DNA of 64,000 bases. Source: Grimontia kaedaensis. Lineage in GTDB: Bacteria > Pseudomonadota > Gammaproteobacteria > Enterobacterales > Vibrionaceae. Location: assembly GCF_023746615.1 (NCBI RefSeq), contig NZ_CP082275.1, forward strand, positions 3,534,001 to 3,598,000, read 5' to 3'. Shown one piece after another: positions 1-9,002 of the stretch. The notes under the pieces are model-generated. The model searched no databases, had not been told where the DNA came from, and worked only from the letters and a program-made list of their open reading frames with translations. A program made the translations under genes and the position numbers. How positions within the stretch are numbered: the stretch's first letter is position 1; each line of letters begins with the position of its first letter.

Positions 1-1
1 G

Positions 2-772
2 GGCTCGGAAGGTCGCGGTGAACAGGTACTGAAAACCGATCAGGATAACGGGCTCATTCTCGCTGACGATGCCGATTGGCCCGACGTTCAACATTACATG
101 GAAAGGTTTAGTGAAGTGCTGAGCCGTCTAGGTTATCCGCCCTGTCCCGGCAATGTCATGGTTAATAATCCGCGCTGGGTGAAAACCCAATCTGAGTGGA
201 TGAAAGAAATGATCACCCTCAGTAAGATTTCTGACGAACGCCCCCTGATGGACCTGGCCATCATCGCAGACAGTCATGCGGTAGCTGGTAACAAGGCGTT
301 ACTGGAACCTGTGATGGAAGAGCTCCATGCCACGTTCAAAAACAACATGCTAACGCTCAATACCTTCGTCCGCCCCTGCCTTGCGTTCCGTGTTCCCCTC
401 ACGCTTTTCGGCAGCTTAAAGACGGATAAAGAAGGATTGGATGTCAAAAAAGGCGGTATTTTCCCGCTGGTGCATGGCGTTCGCACCTTGGCGCTGGAAA
501 AAGGACTCACCGAGACCAATACCTTTGAAAGACTGGATGCGCTGGTCGAATGCAAAACACTGGATCAGGAAACCGCCAATAACCTCTCTGAAGCACTAAA
601 GCTTTTCGTGAAAGTGCGCTTGAAACAGCAACTCGACAGCGATGCCAGCACAGGCAACCAGCTCGATGTCACCCAGCTTTCACGTACAGAACGGGATTTG
701 CTTCGAGACTGCCTCGGCGTGGTGAAAAAGTTCAAAGAACGGCTGGCTTCGCACTATCAGGTAAGGGACTAG
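2..772 (+). CDS. DUF294 putative nucleotidyltransferase, C-terminal part (5' end outside window)
   Basis: The frame is open from base 2, upstream of the first ATG at 98, so this is the C-terminal part (256 residues visible) of a longer protein. The visible N-terminus reads G-S-E-G-R-x-E-Q, the nucleotidyltransferase signature of the DUF294 family, whose members usually carry cyclic-nucleotide-binding and CBS domains before it; those would lie off the left edge. The rest fits the helical DUF294 C-terminal domain. The stop is followed after one base by the exonuclease gene, so the two are co-transcribed. In related bacteria this pair often lies beside acs and acetate permease genes, hinting at a signalling role in acetate use; that link is inference and the substrate is unknown. 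Confidence 0.82.
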   Translation, partial: GSEGRGEQVLKTDQDNGLILADDADWPDVQHYMERFSEVLSRLGYPPCPGNVMVNNPRWVKTQSEWMKEMITLSKISDERPLMDLAIIADSHAVAGNKALLEPVMEELHATFKNNMLTLNTFVRPCLAFRVPLTLFGSLKTDKEGLDVKKGGIFPLVHGVRTLALEKGLTETNTFERLDALVECKTLDQETANNLSEALKLFVKVRLKQQLDSDASTGNQLDVTQLSRTERDLLRDCLGVVKKFKERLASHYQVRD

Positions 773-773
773 C

Positions 774-1394
774 ATGAACCTGGTGGAAAGGCTCTGGCTT
801 AGGTACAAATGGCGCCACAGCGAGTATGCGCCCTTATTTTCTTCGCCCAGTGATGAAGAGTTGGTTTCATTGGATTGCGAAACCACCAGCCTGGACCCAC
901 ACAAAGCCGAGCTGGTCACCATCGCAGCCACCAAAATCCGCGGCAATAAAATTGTCACCAGCGAGCCTTTCACCATTTCCCTTCGCGCGCCCAACTCACT
1001 GAGCGCCCAGTCGGTGAAAATTCACGGCATCCGACATCAGGATCTGAGTGATGGCGTCTCAGAAAAAGAAGCCATGCTCAAGCTGATCGAGTTTATTGGT
1101 AACCGACCGATTGTGGGTTACTACATCCAGTACGACAAAGCGATACTTGACCGCTATTCCAAAAAGCATCTTGGCTTCAAACTGCCTAACCGCACGATAG
1201 AAGTGAGTGACATATACCGTCGCAAGCTGGAACATATTTTGCCGAATGCCTACTACGACCTGAGTATGGAGGCGATAGGACACCACCTCGACCTGCCCCT
1301 TTCCGGGCGGCATGACGCACTCGATGATGCCATTAGTGCGGCGCTGATCTACGTTCGACTAAAGTACGGGGATGTATCAATGCCCACTTATTGA
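774..1394 (+). CDS. DEDDh-type 3'-5' exonuclease (DNA polymerase III epsilon-like)
   Basis: 206 residues with the RNase T/DnaQ exonuclease fold. Exo I is seen as S-L-D-C-E-T-T at about residue 32, Exo II as the V-G-Y-Y-I-Q-Y-D segment at about 115, and Exo III as H-D-A-L-D-D-A at about 180, the H-x4-D form of the DEDDh group. The family removes nucleotides from 3' ends of DNA or RNA with two metal ions. It is far shorter than a bacterial DnaQ proofreading subunit with its polymerase-binding tail and sits beside a DUF294 gene, so it is a stand-alone exonuclease rather than dnaQ. It starts one base after the DUF294 stop, so translational coupling is likely. Its substrate cannot be told from sequence. 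Confidence 0.85.
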   Translation: MNLVERLWLRYKWRHSEYAPLFSSPSDEELVSLDCETTSLDPHKAELVTIAATKIRGNKIVTSEPFTISLRAPNSLSAQSVKIHGIRHQDLSDGVSEKEAMLKLIEFIGNRPIVGYYIQYDKAILDRYSKKHLGFKLPNRTIEVSDIYRRKLEHILPNAYYDLSMEAIGHHLDLPLSGRHDALDDAISAALIYVRLKYGDVSMPTY

Positions 1395-1630
1395 TAATTT
1401 CCCCGCAACCCGCTGCATGTAAATGAGAGCAACACCTCAGTGTGATTGTCCAAAGGTCACAAAACCCAGAGAAAACGGCCTCTTCATCCTAAAGTCTAAT
1501 TGTCGAGAATCCCTAACTATCCGACCTTAATGGAACAAGACCGTTAGACCGTACCTTATATACTAGTTTGTCGTGGTCGAATATTTGACGATGCCAGACA
1601 GCATCACGCAGGAACACAAGGAGAAAGATA
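1395..1630 (+). promoter_or_regulatory. acs upstream region with candidate -10 box
   Basis: This 236-base gap precedes acs. A TATACT hexamer at 1559-1564 is a plausible -10 box, 66 bases before the start codon, but no good -35 box lies 16-18 bases upstream, as expected for an activator-dependent promoter. TGTGA (1441-1445) and TCACA (1457-1461) resemble CRP half-sites but are 11 bases apart instead of 6, so I do not call a CRP site. A strong ribosome binding site, AAGGAGA, lies at 1618-1624. Confidence 0.35.
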
Positions 1631-3580
1631 ATGAGTGAGGTTCACCTGCATCCGGTTATGCCGGAAATCGAAGCCAAAGCGCACGCAAACAACGACACTT
1701 ATCGCGAGATGTATCAGCAGTCTGTTGTTAACCCAGAAGGATTCTGGCGTGAGCATGGCCAGATCGTAGATTGGATTAAACCTTTCACTAAGGTGAAGAA
1801 CACCTCTTTTGACACCGGCCATGTCGACATCAAATGGTTCGAAGACGGTACGCTAAACGTTTCTGCCAACTGTATTGATCGCCACCTTGAGACAAAAGGC
1901 GATGAAGTTGCCCTGATCTGGGAAGGCGACGATCCGAACGACGACAAAACCCTGACTTACAGAGAACTGCACACTGAAGTGTGTAAGTTTGCCAATGCCC
2001 TGAAAGGCCAAGGTGTGCGCAAAGGCGACGTCGTGTGCCTTTACATGCCAATGGTAATGGAAGCCGCGATTGCCATGCTGGCATGTACTCGCATTGGTGC
2101 CGTTCACACCATCGTATTCGGTGGCTTCTCTCCAGAAGCACTCGCAGGCCGCATTGTTGACTCCAACGCGAAAGTGGTAGTCACTGCCGATGAGGGTGTA
2201 CGTGGCGGCCGCGCAGTACCTTTGAAACAAAATGTGGATGCAGCGCTTGCAAACCCTTCGGTCACGTCAGTTGAAAAAGTCGTTGTTTACCAACGCACTG
2301 GTAACACTGTGGAGTGGAATTCTGGCCGTGATGTATGGTGGCACGAAGCAACCGCAGTCGTGTCTGATAACTGTGAACCGGAAGAGATGAACGCAGAAGA
2401 CCCACTGTTCATCCTTTACACCTCAGGTTCAACCGGTACGCCAAAAGGTGTTCTCCACACCACAGGTGGTTACCTGGTTTATGCGACCATGACCTTCAAG
2501 TACGTCTTCGACTACCAGGAAGGTGAGGTCTTCTGGTGTACCGCGGACGTGGGTTGGATCACCGGTCACAGCTATCTGATCTACGGACCACTGGCGAACG
2601 GTGCCAAAACCATCCTGTTCGAAGGCGTACCTAACTACCCATCAACTGCCCGAATGAGTGAAGTGGTTGATAAACATCAGGTCAACATCCTGTACACCGC
2701 CCCAACCGCAATCCGCGCCCTGATGGCGAAAGGTAACGAAGCGGTTGAAGGCACCAAGCGTGATTCGCTACGCATCATGGGTTCAGTGGGTGAGCCAATC
2801 AACCCAGAAGCGTGGGAGTGGTACTACAAGACTATCGGCGACAGCAAGTGTCCTATCGTGGATACCTGGTGGCAAACTGAAACCGGCGGCATCTTGATCA
2901 CTCCACTGCCAGGTGCAACGGCACTGAAACCAGGTTCTGCGACCCGTCCATTCTTCGGTGTGCAACCAGCACTGGTTGATAACATGGGTAACATCATCGA
3001 AGGCGCGACCGAAGGTAACCTGGTCATGCTGGATTCTTGGCCGGGCCAGATGCGTACCGTTAATGGTGACCACGAGCGTTTCGAGCAGACTTACTTCTCA
3101 ACCTTCAAAGGCATGTACTTTACCGGTGACGGTGCACGTCGCGACGAAGACGGTTACTACTGGATCACTGGCCGTGTAGATGACGTACTGAACGTTTCCG
3201 GTCACCGCATGGGTACTGCAGAAATCGAATCCGCACTGGTGGCATTCGACAAGATTGCAGAGGCGGCAATTGTTGGTGTTCCACACGACATCAAAGGTCA
3301 GGCTATCTACGCTTACATCACGCTGAATGCTGGCGAAGTGCCAAGTGCAGAACTGACAAAAGAAGTCAAAGGCTGGGTACGTAAGGAAATCGGTCCTATC
3401 GCGACACCGGACTTCATCCACTGGACAGACGCACTGCCGAAAACCCGCTCAGGCAAAATCATGCGTCGTATCCTGCGTAAGATTGCAACCGGCGATACTG
3501 GCAGCTTGGGTGACACTTCTACCCTAGCGGACCCAAGCGTGGTCGACAAACTTATTGCAGAGAAATCCAGCGTGGTATAA
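1631..3580 (+). CDS. acs: acetyl-CoA synthetase (AMP-forming)
   Basis: 649 residues, close to the usual 652. It converts acetate, ATP and CoA to acetyl-CoA through acetyl-AMP in the cytosol and is the high-affinity acetate scavenging enzyme. The adenylate-forming P-loop Y-T-S-G-S-T-G-T-P-K-G is near residue 263, the W-W-Q-T-E-T-G-G motif near 413, and the C-terminal P-K-T-R-S-G-K motif places a lysine at 609, the same number as the lysine acetylated by Pat and deacetylated by CobB in Salmonella. AAGGAGA seven bases upstream fixes the ATG start. The gene is monocistronic and ends at a strong intrinsic terminator. Carbon-source control is expected from the family; the sequence shows only a weak promoter. 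Confidence 0.98.
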   Translation: MSEVHLHPVMPEIEAKAHANNDTYREMYQQSVVNPEGFWREHGQIVDWIKPFTKVKNTSFDTGHVDIKWFEDGTLNVSANCIDRHLETKGDEVALIWEGDDPNDDKTLTYRELHTEVCKFANALKGQGVRKGDVVCLYMPMVMEAAIAMLACTRIGAVHTIVFGGFSPEALAGRIVDSNAKVVVTADEGVRGGRAVPLKQNVDAALANPSVTSVEKVVVYQRTGNTVEWNSGRDVWWHEATAVVSDNCEPEEMNAEDPLFILYTSGSTGTPKGVLHTTGGYLVYATMTFKYVFDYQEGEVFWCTADVGWITGHSYLIYGPLANGAKTILFEGVPNYPSTARMSEVVDKHQVNILYTAPTAIRALMAKGNEAVEGTKRDSLRIMGSVGEPINPEAWEWYYKTIGDSKCPIVDTWWQTETGGILITPLPGATALKPGSATRPFFGVQPALVDNMGNIIEGATEGNLVMLDSWPGQMRTVNGDHERFEQTYFSTFKGMYFTGDGARRDEDGYYWITGRVDDVLNVSGHRMGTAEIESALVAFDKIAEAAIVGVPHDIKGQAIYAYITLNAGEVPSAELTKEVKGWVRKEIGPIATPDFIHWTDALPKTRSGKIMRRILRKIATGDTGSLGDTSTLADPSVVDKLIAEKSSVV

Positions 3581-3601
3581 CCACCAAGGTTTGATCCCGA
3601 A

Positions 3602-3627
3602 GGGCCGCTATACGCGGCCCTTTTTTT
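3602..3627 (+). terminator. intrinsic terminator of acs
   Basis: A 7-bp GC stem, GGGCCGC (3602-3608) with GCGGCCC (3614-3620), loop TATAC, is followed by seven T. The last codons and the stop (3608-3610) of the convergent cytochrome b561 gene lie inside the same hairpin. Confidence 0.93.
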
Positions 3628-4168
3628 GGCTGAAATGCATGACCACAGGTTTGGGTGGCATCAATCGCGCTAACAGGTTATCACGCAGCCAGAACTGGTG
3701 ATACAAAGCGGCACCGATGTGCATGACCACGACAATCCCCAACACAGCACAACTTGCCCGGTGAACAAAGAAGAAGAAATCATTAATGACCATATCAGTG
3801 ACCGGATTAGGTATCTTCACCAGCCAGAAGAACCAGTAAGGCTCTTTTAGCATCAAATAACCGGAAACAAACACCAAAAACATTAAAAGGTAGATAACAC
3901 TGTGGATGAACTTGGCGATGTTTTTTTCAAACGTAGTCGTTGAGTTAACCGACTCAACCTTTGGGCGAAAATAACTCCAAACCCATCGCATGATGAACAA
4001 GACAGTACCTATCGTTGCAAATGACATGTTCAGCACGGATAGCACATCAAACGCCATTGTCCCCACCACCAAATGCATGACATAACCCGCCACCGTCGTA
4101 TAAATGATGATGGCAGCCATACTCCAATGTAACAGTCGACTCAATGAGTCATAGCGCTTCTGAATCAT
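3608..4168 (-). CDS. cytochrome b561-family membrane protein
   Basis: 186 residues when started at the ATG at 4168, which has GGGAGGGG just upstream; an ORF start at 4234 would add 22 unconserved residues. Four hydrophobic segments are visible, with histidines placed as in di-heme cytochrome b561: H-W near residue 15, H in the M-H-L segment, and a late H-I-G-A-A-L-Y-H-Q segment. The family carries electrons from membrane quinol to soluble or periplasmic acceptors. The opening R-Y-D-S-L-S-R-L-L-H-W is typical of CybB-like proteins. It converges on acs and shares its terminator. The electron partner is not evident from context. Confidence 0.88.
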   Translation of the reverse strand: MIQKRYDSLSRLLHWSMAAIIIYTTVAGYVMHLVVGTMAFDVLSVLNMSFATIGTVLFIMRWVWSYFRPKVESVNSTTTFEKNIAKFIHSVIYLLMFLVFVSGYLMLKEPYWFFWLVKIPNPVTDMVINDFFFFVHRASCAVLGIVVVMHIGAALYHQFWLRDNLLARLMPPKPVVMHFSQKKGRV

Positions 4169-4577
4169 ATTCCCCTCCCAATAATCTTGGGGCTCGCACC
4201 CAATGACGCTTGCTAAAGCGAGGTGTTGCAGCACCTCAATGCCTTAATTATCGTACAAGTGAATCATTTATTGAGCGCTTAATTGATTAGTTTTCAGATA
4301 GTGCGGTATCGCTTCCGTAAACAGAACGACATTCCATTTAAAAACTTAAAACCCCGCTACATTGAGCCAGAAATAAAAAAATAGTGGATTAAATGGCATG
4401 AAAATTGAGCCTAACTGCTCACCTTCACTAACTATTTCATCCTTAAGCCGCTTCGATTTAATGTCTTAATAATAAGACAAAAAGAGCATCAAAGAGGTCG
4501 GTAAGATGAGTAGCGTAAAACAGTGCGTTTAAAACGCTGGATGAGATCTGCCTAACAGATTCACCCTCCTAACTGGT

Positions 4578-4604
4578 CATTTCGTGAACTACTGCCACGA
4601 AATG
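4578..4604. repeat. 9-bp perfect inverted repeat upstream of aroQ-accBC
   Basis: CATTTCGTG and CACGAAATG are separated by 9 bases. The site lies about 90 bases upstream of the TATAAT box and has no T-run, so it could be an operator for a dimeric regulator or a DNA cruciform. No regulator family is recognised. Confidence 0.5.
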
Positions 4605-4666
4605 CCTGTCATATCTGCGTAGTCTGTACACTGGATTGTCAGATTTTGTCTGATAAGACCAGTATT

Positions 4667-4697
4667 TTGCTGCCATTTGCGGTGAATTCTCTATAAT
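4667..4697 (+). promoter_or_regulatory. candidate sigma-70 promoter of aroQ-accB-accC
   Basis: A perfect -10 box TATAAT lies at 4692-4697. The best -35 is TTGCTG at 4667-4672, 19 bases away, longer than ideal. Transcription would start near 4704, leaving a leader of about 105 bases before aroQ. Confidence 0.5.
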
Positions 4698-4808
4698 TGC
4701 GAATCAGCAAATGGCTGGAGTGCCATTTTTCAGGTTCTCGCACCCTTGGGTGCTGAAAAGCAGAAGTTAACGCCTTTTCGCAACAAGAACAGGAATAAAG
4801 CGATCAAT

Positions 4809-5264
4809 ATGACGACAAATCGCAAAGTTTTACTTATTAATGGTCCGAACCTGAACATGCTTGGGGTTCGCGAACCAGGCCATTACGGACAGCAATCGTT
4901 AGATCAGATCGTCGCCGATCTGACGACACTAGCAGCATCTTTCAATATCCAACTTGAACACGTGCAGTCCAATGCGGAGCACGTCCTGATTGATACCCTC
5001 CATCAGGCCATGGGAAAGGTTGATTTTATCATTATCAACCCAGCTGCGTTCACGCACACCAGCGTGGCGTTGCGAGATGCCATTCTCGCTGTCGGCATTC
5101 CCTTTATTGAGGTGCACCTTTCAAACGTTCACGCCCGTGAGCCATTCCGCCATCACTCTTACTTCTCTGATAAAGCGGAAGGTGTGATTGTAGGACTGGG
5201 CGCTGACGGTTATGAATTTGCTCTACGTGCAGTCGCCAAGCGTCTGCAAGCAGAGAACAACTGA
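4809..5264 (+). CDS. aroQ: 3-dehydroquinate dehydratase, type II
   Basis: 151 residues, the usual length for type II dehydroquinase, which converts 3-dehydroquinate to 3-dehydroshikimate in aromatic amino acid synthesis as a cytosolic dodecamer. The opening I-N-G-P-N-L-N-M-L-G with the catalytic tyrosine in the lid (G-H-Y-G), the N-P-A-A-F-T-H segment and the E-V-H-L-S-N-V-H-A-R-E motif are all present. The start at 4809 matches the family N-terminus; an ATG at 4746 would add 21 unrelated residues. The ribosome binding site is weak. It is 26 bases before accB, the aroQ-accB-accC operon common in gammaproteobacteria. Confidence 0.97.
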   Translation: MTTNRKVLLINGPNLNMLGVREPGHYGQQSLDQIVADLTTLAASFNIQLEHVQSNAEHVLIDTLHQAMGKVDFIIINPAAFTHTSVALRDAILAVGIPFIEVHLSNVHAREPFRHHSYFSDKAEGVIVGLGADGYEFALRAVAKRLQAENN

Positions 5265-5290
5265 ACAATAATTTCAAAGAGATAGACATC

Positions 5291-5755
5291 ATGGATATTC
5301 GTAAAATCAAAAAACTGATTGAGCTTGTTGAAGAATCTGGCATCGCTGAGCTGGAAATCTCTGAAGGTGAAGAGTCAGTACGCATCAGCCGCGCAACTGC
5401 GCCAGTTGCCACTCAGGTTTACGCAGCACCAGCAGCCGCTCCTGCTCCAGTAGCGGCACCAGCAGCTCCTGCGGCGGCTCCGGCAGCAGCAGAAGCCCCA
5501 GCAGTTGAAGCAGAAGTTGCGGGTCACCAGGTTCTCTCTCCAATGGTGGGTACTTTCTACCGCTCTCCAAGCCCAGAAGCGAAGTCTTTCGTTGAAGTGG
5601 GTCAATCAGTCAACGTTGGCGATACCCTTTGCATCGTTGAAGCGATGAAAATGATGAACCAAATCCAAGCAGACAAAGCGGGTGTAGTGAAAGCTATCCT
5701 GTGTGAAGACGGCCAAGCAGTAGAGTTTGACCAAGCTCTGGTCATCATCGAGTAA
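5291..5755 (+). CDS. accB: biotin carboxyl carrier protein of acetyl-CoA carboxylase
   Basis: 154 residues. The N-terminal helical part (1-35) is followed by an Ala/Pro-rich flexible linker (about 44-75) and the C-terminal biotinyl domain (about 78-154). The biotin is attached to lysine 120 in the E-A-M-K-M-M motif. The protein carries carboxybiotin between AccC and AccA/AccD in the first step of fatty acid synthesis. The linker is longer and more regular in A/P than usual, but within family range. BirA, which attaches the biotin, is encoded at 47275-48240 in this window. accC follows after 12 bases. Confidence 0.98.
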   Translation: MDIRKIKKLIELVEESGIAELEISEGEESVRISRATAPVATQVYAAPAAAPAPVAAPAAPAAAPAAAEAPAVEAEVAGHQVLSPMVGTFYRSPSPEAKSFVEVGQSVNVGDTLCIVEAMKMMNQIQADKAGVVKAILCEDGQAVEFDQALVIIE

Positions 5756-5767
5756 TCGAGGACAGCT

Positions 5768-7114
5768 ATGTTAGATAAAATTGTCATCGCTAACCGCGGT
5801 GAAATTGCGCTTCGCATCCTTCGTGCGTGTAAAGAGCTTGGCATCAAAACGGTTGCCGTTCACTCCACCGCCGATCGCGATCTGAAGCACGTATTGCTGG
5901 CAGACGAATCTATCTGTATCGGTCCTGCATCAAGCGTTGAAAGTTACCTGAACATCCCACGTATCATCAGTGCCGCAGAAGTGACTGGTGCGGTGGCTAT
6001 CCACCCAGGTTACGGCTTCCTGTCAGAAAATGCAGATTTTGCAGAGCAGGTAGAGCAATCAGGCTTCATTTTCGTTGGTCCTCGCGCTGAAACTATCCGC
6101 CTGATGGGCGACAAAGTGTCTGCCATCAACGCGATGAAAAAAGCGGGCGTACCTTGTGTACCAGGTTCTGATGGTCCACTTGACGACGACGAGTCCAAGA
6201 ACAAGGCTTTCGCAAAACGCATCGGCTACCCTGTGATCATCAAAGCATCCGGTGGTGGTGGTGGTCGCGGTATGCGTGTGGTTCGTTCTGAAGCAGAACT
6301 GACCGACGCTATCGCCATGACCCGCGCAGAAGCAAAAGCTGCCTTCAACAATGACATGGTTTACATGGAGAAATTCCTTGAAAACCCACGCCACGTTGAA
6401 GTGCAGGTTCTGGCTGATGGCCAGGGCGGCGCGATTCACTTGGGTGAGCGTGACTGTTCGATGCAGCGCCGTCACCAGAAGGTTGTTGAAGAAGCGCCAG
6501 CGCCGGGGATCACTGCAGAAATGCGTAAGTACATCGGTGAACGTTGTTGCCGCGCATGTCTGGAAATCGGCTACCGCGGTGCAGGTACGTTTGAGTTCCT
6601 GTACGAAAACGGTGAGTTCTACTTCATTGAGATGAACACCCGTATTCAGGTTGAACACCCTGTGACCGAAATGGTAACCGGCGTTGACCTGATCAAAGAA
6701 CAGCTTCGTATTGCCGCTGGCCAGCCCCTGTCATTCACGCAAGATGACATCCAAATCCGCGGCCACGCGATTGAGTGTCGTATCAACGCGGAAGACCCAG
6801 AGCGCTTCCTGCCAAGCCCAGGTAAGATCGATCGCTTCCATGCGCCAGGCGGCATGGGTGTGCGTTGGGAATCTCATGTGTACTCAGGCTATTCAGTACC
6901 ACCACACTATGATTCCATGATTGGTAAACTGATCTGCTTCGGTGAAAACCGTGACGTAGCGATTGCGCGTATGCGTAACGCCCTGCAGGAAACCATCATC
7001 GACGGCATCAAAACCAACATTCCTCTTCAGCTGGAAATCATGAAAGATGAGAACTTCCAGCATGGTGGTGCAAACATCCACTACCTGGAGAAGAAGCTGG
7101 GCATTCAGAAGTAA
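5768..7114 (+). CDS. accC: biotin carboxylase subunit of acetyl-CoA carboxylase
   Basis: 448 residues, matching the E. coli length. It carboxylates biotin on AccB using ATP and bicarbonate. The ATP-grasp fold is shown by the opening K-I-V-I-A-N-R-G-E-I-A-L-R, the Gly-rich loop S-G-G-G-G-G-R-G-M near residue 161, and the catalytic E-M-N-T-R-I-Q-V-E-H motif near 288. GAGGAC a few bases upstream supports the start. It is the last gene of the aroQ-accB-accC operon and is followed by an intrinsic terminator. Confidence 0.98.
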   Translation: MLDKIVIANRGEIALRILRACKELGIKTVAVHSTADRDLKHVLLADESICIGPASSVESYLNIPRIISAAEVTGAVAIHPGYGFLSENADFAEQVEQSGFIFVGPRAETIRLMGDKVSAINAMKKAGVPCVPGSDGPLDDDESKNKAFAKRIGYPVIIKASGGGGGRGMRVVRSEAELTDAIAMTRAEAKAAFNNDMVYMEKFLENPRHVEVQVLADGQGGAIHLGERDCSMQRRHQKVVEEAPAPGITAEMRKYIGERCCRACLEIGYRGAGTFEFLYENGEFYFIEMNTRIQVEHPVTEMVTGVDLIKEQLRIAAGQPLSFTQDDIQIRGHAIECRINAEDPERFLPSPGKIDRFHAPGGMGVRWESHVYSGYSVPPHYDSMIGKLICFGENRDVAIARMRNALQETIIDGIKTNIPLQLEIMKDENFQHGGANIHYLEKKLGIQK

Positions 7115-7130
7115 TTCTGAGCCAAAGCCA

Positions 7131-7160
7131 AAAGGTCGCGCTTACGCGGCCTTTTTTGTT
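7131..7160 (+). terminator. intrinsic terminator after accC
   Basis: GGTCGCG (7134-7140) pairs with CGCGGCC (7145-7151), with one G-T wobble and a CTTA loop, followed by TTTTTT and a second T-rich stretch. Confidence 0.9.
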
Positions 7161-7266
7161 TTTCGCGCCCAAACCCTGCGCGTATAAATCTGTCACATTC
7201 TCCGTGGTTTTGTCACAATAAGCGCCTTATCAACACTCTCTTATCGCGTTAAGTAAGAAGGCTCTA

Positions 7267-7548
7267 ATGAAGACACTTAGCAGCCGATACCGCCAGGCTC
7301 ACAAGGAAGCCAAATGGGCGATTGCACTCGCACTCGCGTATTTTGCATGGTGGTACGGATTTGCCTATGGTCTGGCCCCAGAAGGAATTGAACAGACTCC
7401 CCCGACGCTCTATTTCGGTTTGCCACTTTGGTTTTTAATGGCATGCGTTATCGGCCCCCTTTTATTTACCCTGCTGTGCGCACTGATGGTGAAATTCCTC
7501 TACAAAGACATGCCACTCGACATCGAAGAGGAAGCGTCCGATGAATAA
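7267..7548 (+). CDS. yhdT: YhdT family small membrane protein (DUF997)
   Basis: 93 residues with two hydrophobic segments: about 17-38 (after a basic start) and about 50-78. It matches the YhdT/DUF997 family, known as the gene before panF. The family resembles small accessory subunits of sodium:solute symporters, so it may assist PanF; no biochemical role is established. Its stop overlaps the start of panF by 8 bases, so the two are translationally coupled. Confidence 0.9.
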   Translation: MKTLSSRYRQAHKEAKWAIALALAYFAWWYGFAYGLAPEGIEQTPPTLYFGLPLWFLMACVIGPLLFTLLCALMVKFLYKDMPLDIEEEASDE

Positions 7549-8995
7549 TCAGCTTCTTATCCCGATGGCGTTGTATCTGGTCGCTGTATTTGCGCTGGCC
7601 ATTTATTCGCGCAAACAAGGGGATCGCAGTGGCGGATTCCTGAATGAATACCTGCTTGGCAGCCGAAGCATGGGCGGATTTGTGCTGGCGATGACTCTCG
7701 CGGCCACCTATGCCAGTGCGAGTTCTTTTATCGGTGGGCCCGGTGCGGCTTACAAAATGGGACTCGGCTGGGTGTTACTGGCGATGATCCAGTTACCTGC
7801 TGCATGGCTGACGCTCGGTGTGCTCGGGAAGAAGTTCGCCATTGAGTCCCGTCGCCACAATGCGCTCACCCTGAATGACATGCTCTATGCGCGTTACAAA
7901 AACCGCGCTGTGGTAATTTTCGCCTCTCTGGCACTATTGCTGGCATTTTTCGGCACCATGGTGGTTCAGTTCGTTGGTGGCGCACGCTTGCTGCAGACTG
8001 TCACTGGGCTTTCCTATACTCACGGTCTGATGCTGTTTGCCTTGACGGTGGGCGTTTACACCACCATCGGCGGATTTCGCGCTGTAGTCATGACCGACAC
8101 CGTGCAGGGCATCATGATGATCATCGGCACTATTGCGTTGCTGGTTGGCATCATCCACGCCGGCGGTAGTCTGGGAGAGATGATCACTGAGCTTCATGCT
8201 ATCGATCCTGCACTGGTCACGCCTTACGGGCCGAATAACTTCCTGTCAGAACCGTTTATGTTGAGCTTCTGGGTGTTGGTCTGTTTCGGTGTGATTGGCC
8301 TTCCCCATGCGGCGGTGCGTTGCATGTCTTACAAATCCAGTAAATCGCTGCATAAAGGCATGGTGATCAGTACAGCGATGGTCGCGCTATTGATGCTTGG
8401 CATGCATTTGGCTGGAGCGCTGGGGCGTGCGATTGTTCCGGAAATTGATAACCCGGATCAGATCATGCCGACCCTGATGATGACGGTTTTGCCCCCTGTC
8501 GTTGCCGGTGTGTTTCTGGCAGGCCCAATGGCGGCGATTATGTCGACCATCGACTCACAGCTCATTCAGGCGTCAGCGACGCTGCTGAAGGACTTGTACC
8601 TCAACTACATCAATCCTAATGCCGCCAATGCGCCGGATGCAGAAAGCAAATTACCCAAACTCTCTTTGTGGGTAACAGGTATCTTCTCACTGCTGGTATT
8701 TGTCGCGGCTACTAACCCGCCTGACATGATCATCTGGCTGAACCTGCTCGCCTTTGGCGGTATGCAGGCGGTGTTCCTGTGGCCGCTGATACTTGGCCTT
8801 TACTGGAAGAAAGCCACCGCTTCAGGCGCGTTAGCATCCATGATTACTGGCCTTGGCAGCTATGCCGCGCTTTCGACCTTTAAACCGGACATGAGCGGCA
8901 TACACGCCATTGTGCCTTCACTGGCCATCAGTCTGTTTGCCTTCCTGCTTGTTAGCGGAATGCAGTACAGGAAGACACGCCCAGCAACCGCATAA
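7541..8995 (+). CDS. panF: sodium/pantothenate symporter
   Basis: 484 residues with about 13 hydrophobic segments, the layout of the sodium:solute symporter family. It imports pantothenate, the CoA precursor, with sodium across the inner membrane. Family signatures seen are the E-Y-L-L-G-S-R-S-M-G-G segment near residue 36 and T-L-A-A-T-Y-A-S-A-S-S-F near 52, followed by G-G-P-G-A-A-Y. The start codon lies inside yhdT with GAGGAAG upstream. CoaA, which phosphorylates pantothenate, is encoded at 46338-47273. An intrinsic terminator follows within 8 bases of the stop. Confidence 0.96.
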   Translation: MNNQLLIPMALYLVAVFALAIYSRKQGDRSGGFLNEYLLGSRSMGGFVLAMTLAATYASASSFIGGPGAAYKMGLGWVLLAMIQLPAAWLTLGVLGKKFAIESRRHNALTLNDMLYARYKNRAVVIFASLALLLAFFGTMVVQFVGGARLLQTVTGLSYTHGLMLFALTVGVYTTIGGFRAVVMTDTVQGIMMIIGTIALLVGIIHAGGSLGEMITELHAIDPALVTPYGPNNFLSEPFMLSFWVLVCFGVIGLPHAAVRCMSYKSSKSLHKGMVISTAMVALLMLGMHLAGALGRAIVPEIDNPDQIMPTLMMTVLPPVVAGVFLAGPMAAIMSTIDSQLIQASATLLKDLYLNYINPNAANAPDAESKLPKLSLWVTGIFSLLVFVAATNPPDMIIWLNLLAFGGMQAVFLWPLILGLYWKKATASGALASMITGLGSYAALSTFKPDMSGIHAIVPSLAISLFAFLLVSGMQYRKTRPATA

Positions 8996-9002
8996 CTTCT
9001 CA

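Larger units (their letters stand above)
4169..4808. other. 640-base intergenic region upstream of aroQ
   Basis: I see no supported gene here. It holds the leftward control region of the cytochrome b561 gene and the rightward promoter of aroQ-accB-accC. Two inverted repeats stand out: GCGTTT/AAACGC around base 4531 and a perfect 9-bp pair, CATTTCGTG (4578-4586) with CACGAAATG (4596-4604). Neither is followed by a T-run, so they are not terminators. The part from 4235 to 4450 is AT-rich and featureless to my reading. Confidence 0.6.

Noticed and set aside
1441..1461. TGTGA...TCACA resembling a CRP site upstream of acs
   Set aside because: The half-sites are 11 bases apart, while the CRP consensus needs 6.
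5400..5515. Ala/Pro-rich repeat in accB as a possible microsatellite
   Set aside because: The linker is a normal feature of AccB and the codons are varied, so it is not an active tandem repeat.
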